Source: Bacteroidota bacterium
GTDB taxonomy: Bacteria > Bacteroidota > Ignavibacteria > Kapaibacteriales > Kapaibacteriaceae
Length of the DNA: 5,420 bases
Reading direction: 5' to 3'
Assembly: GCA_003488525.1 (NCBI GenBank)
Contig: DNLG01000054.1
Location: 29,211 to 34,630 of the forward strand
Shown: one piece after another, positions 5,391 to 5,420 of the stretch
Position numbering within the stretch: position 1 is the stretch's first letter
How the letters are laid out: each line of letters opens with the position of its first letter
Notes under the pieces: generated by a model
Seen by the model: only the letters and a program-made list of their open reading frames with translations
The model's database searches: none
Told to the model about the DNA's origin: nothing
Translations under genes and position numbers: made by a program

Positions 5391-5420
5391 GAACCTCAAA
5401 CCTCACACCCCAAACCTCAC
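5391..5420 (-). repeat. Right heptamer array, inverted copy, cut by the window end
   Basis: Read on the minus strand, the bases are GTGAG, GTTTGGG, GTGTGAG, GTTTGAG and GTTC: the same 7-bp unit in the same register as the array at 4891-4926 but in opposite orientation. It starts 10 nt after the stop codon of the four-helix-bundle gene and reaches the last base of the window, so its true length is unknown. Confidence 0.85.

Larger units (their letters stand above)
4891..5420. mobile_element. Candidate cassette: four-helix-bundle gene between inverted heptamer arrays
   Basis: A single gene with its own ribosome-binding site is enclosed by near-identical inverted repeats, next to a tRNA gene and opposite in strand to everything else. 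That is the architecture of a small non-autonomous element. No transposase, integrase or target-site duplication is visible, and the right boundary is outside the window. Mobility is therefore a hypothesis only. Confidence 0.3.

Overview
The window holds housekeeping genes of a GC-rich bacterium, probably from the Bacteroidota/Chlorobiota (FCB) side of the tree, possibly an Ignavibacteria- or Kapabacteria-like lineage. Three things suggest this. Two RNA genes are preceded by perfect matches to TAnnTTTG, the Bacteroidetes-type -7 promoter element. Most starts lack a strong Shine-Dalgarno sequence. The RseP and RNase E/G proteins carry insertions that, from memory, resemble those of that superphylum. 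The assignment is an inference; no alignment was run.

Layout. Everything from 1 to 4875 reads on the minus strand, so in transcription order it runs: tRNA-Arg(UCU) (4802-4875), hmgA (homogentisate 1,2-dioxygenase, 3458-4741), ffs (small SRP RNA, 3324-3419), rng (RNase E/G family, 1717-3312), dxr (DXP reductoisomerase, 542-1720) and rseP (site-2 protease, 1-533, C-terminus beyond the window). rng, dxr and rseP are packed like an operon: rng and dxr share a GTGA stop/start overlap, and dxr and rseP are 8 nt apart. ffs lies directly before them. The T-run that ends the SRP RNA stops 2 nt before the rng start codon, so rng has no separate leader or promoter space of its own.

The right end (about 4891-5420) differs. 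It holds one plus-strand gene for a small four-helix-bundle protein (S23 / 23S rRNA intervening-sequence protein family, 5003-5380). On both sides are short arrays of 7-bp repeats (consensus GTKTGRG) in inverted orientation. The left array begins right behind the tRNA-Arg -7 element; the right one runs off the window. This gene-plus-inverted-array cassette is the most unusual part of the window and could be a small mobile or repeat-associated unit.

How the genes relate: SRP RNA directs membrane-protein targeting, RNase E/G processes stable RNA and mRNA, Dxr commits carbon to the MEP isoprenoid pathway, and RseP cleaves membrane proteins such as anti-sigma factors. HmgA degrades tyrosine/phenylalanine-derived homogentisate and stands alone here, without other genes of that pathway in view.
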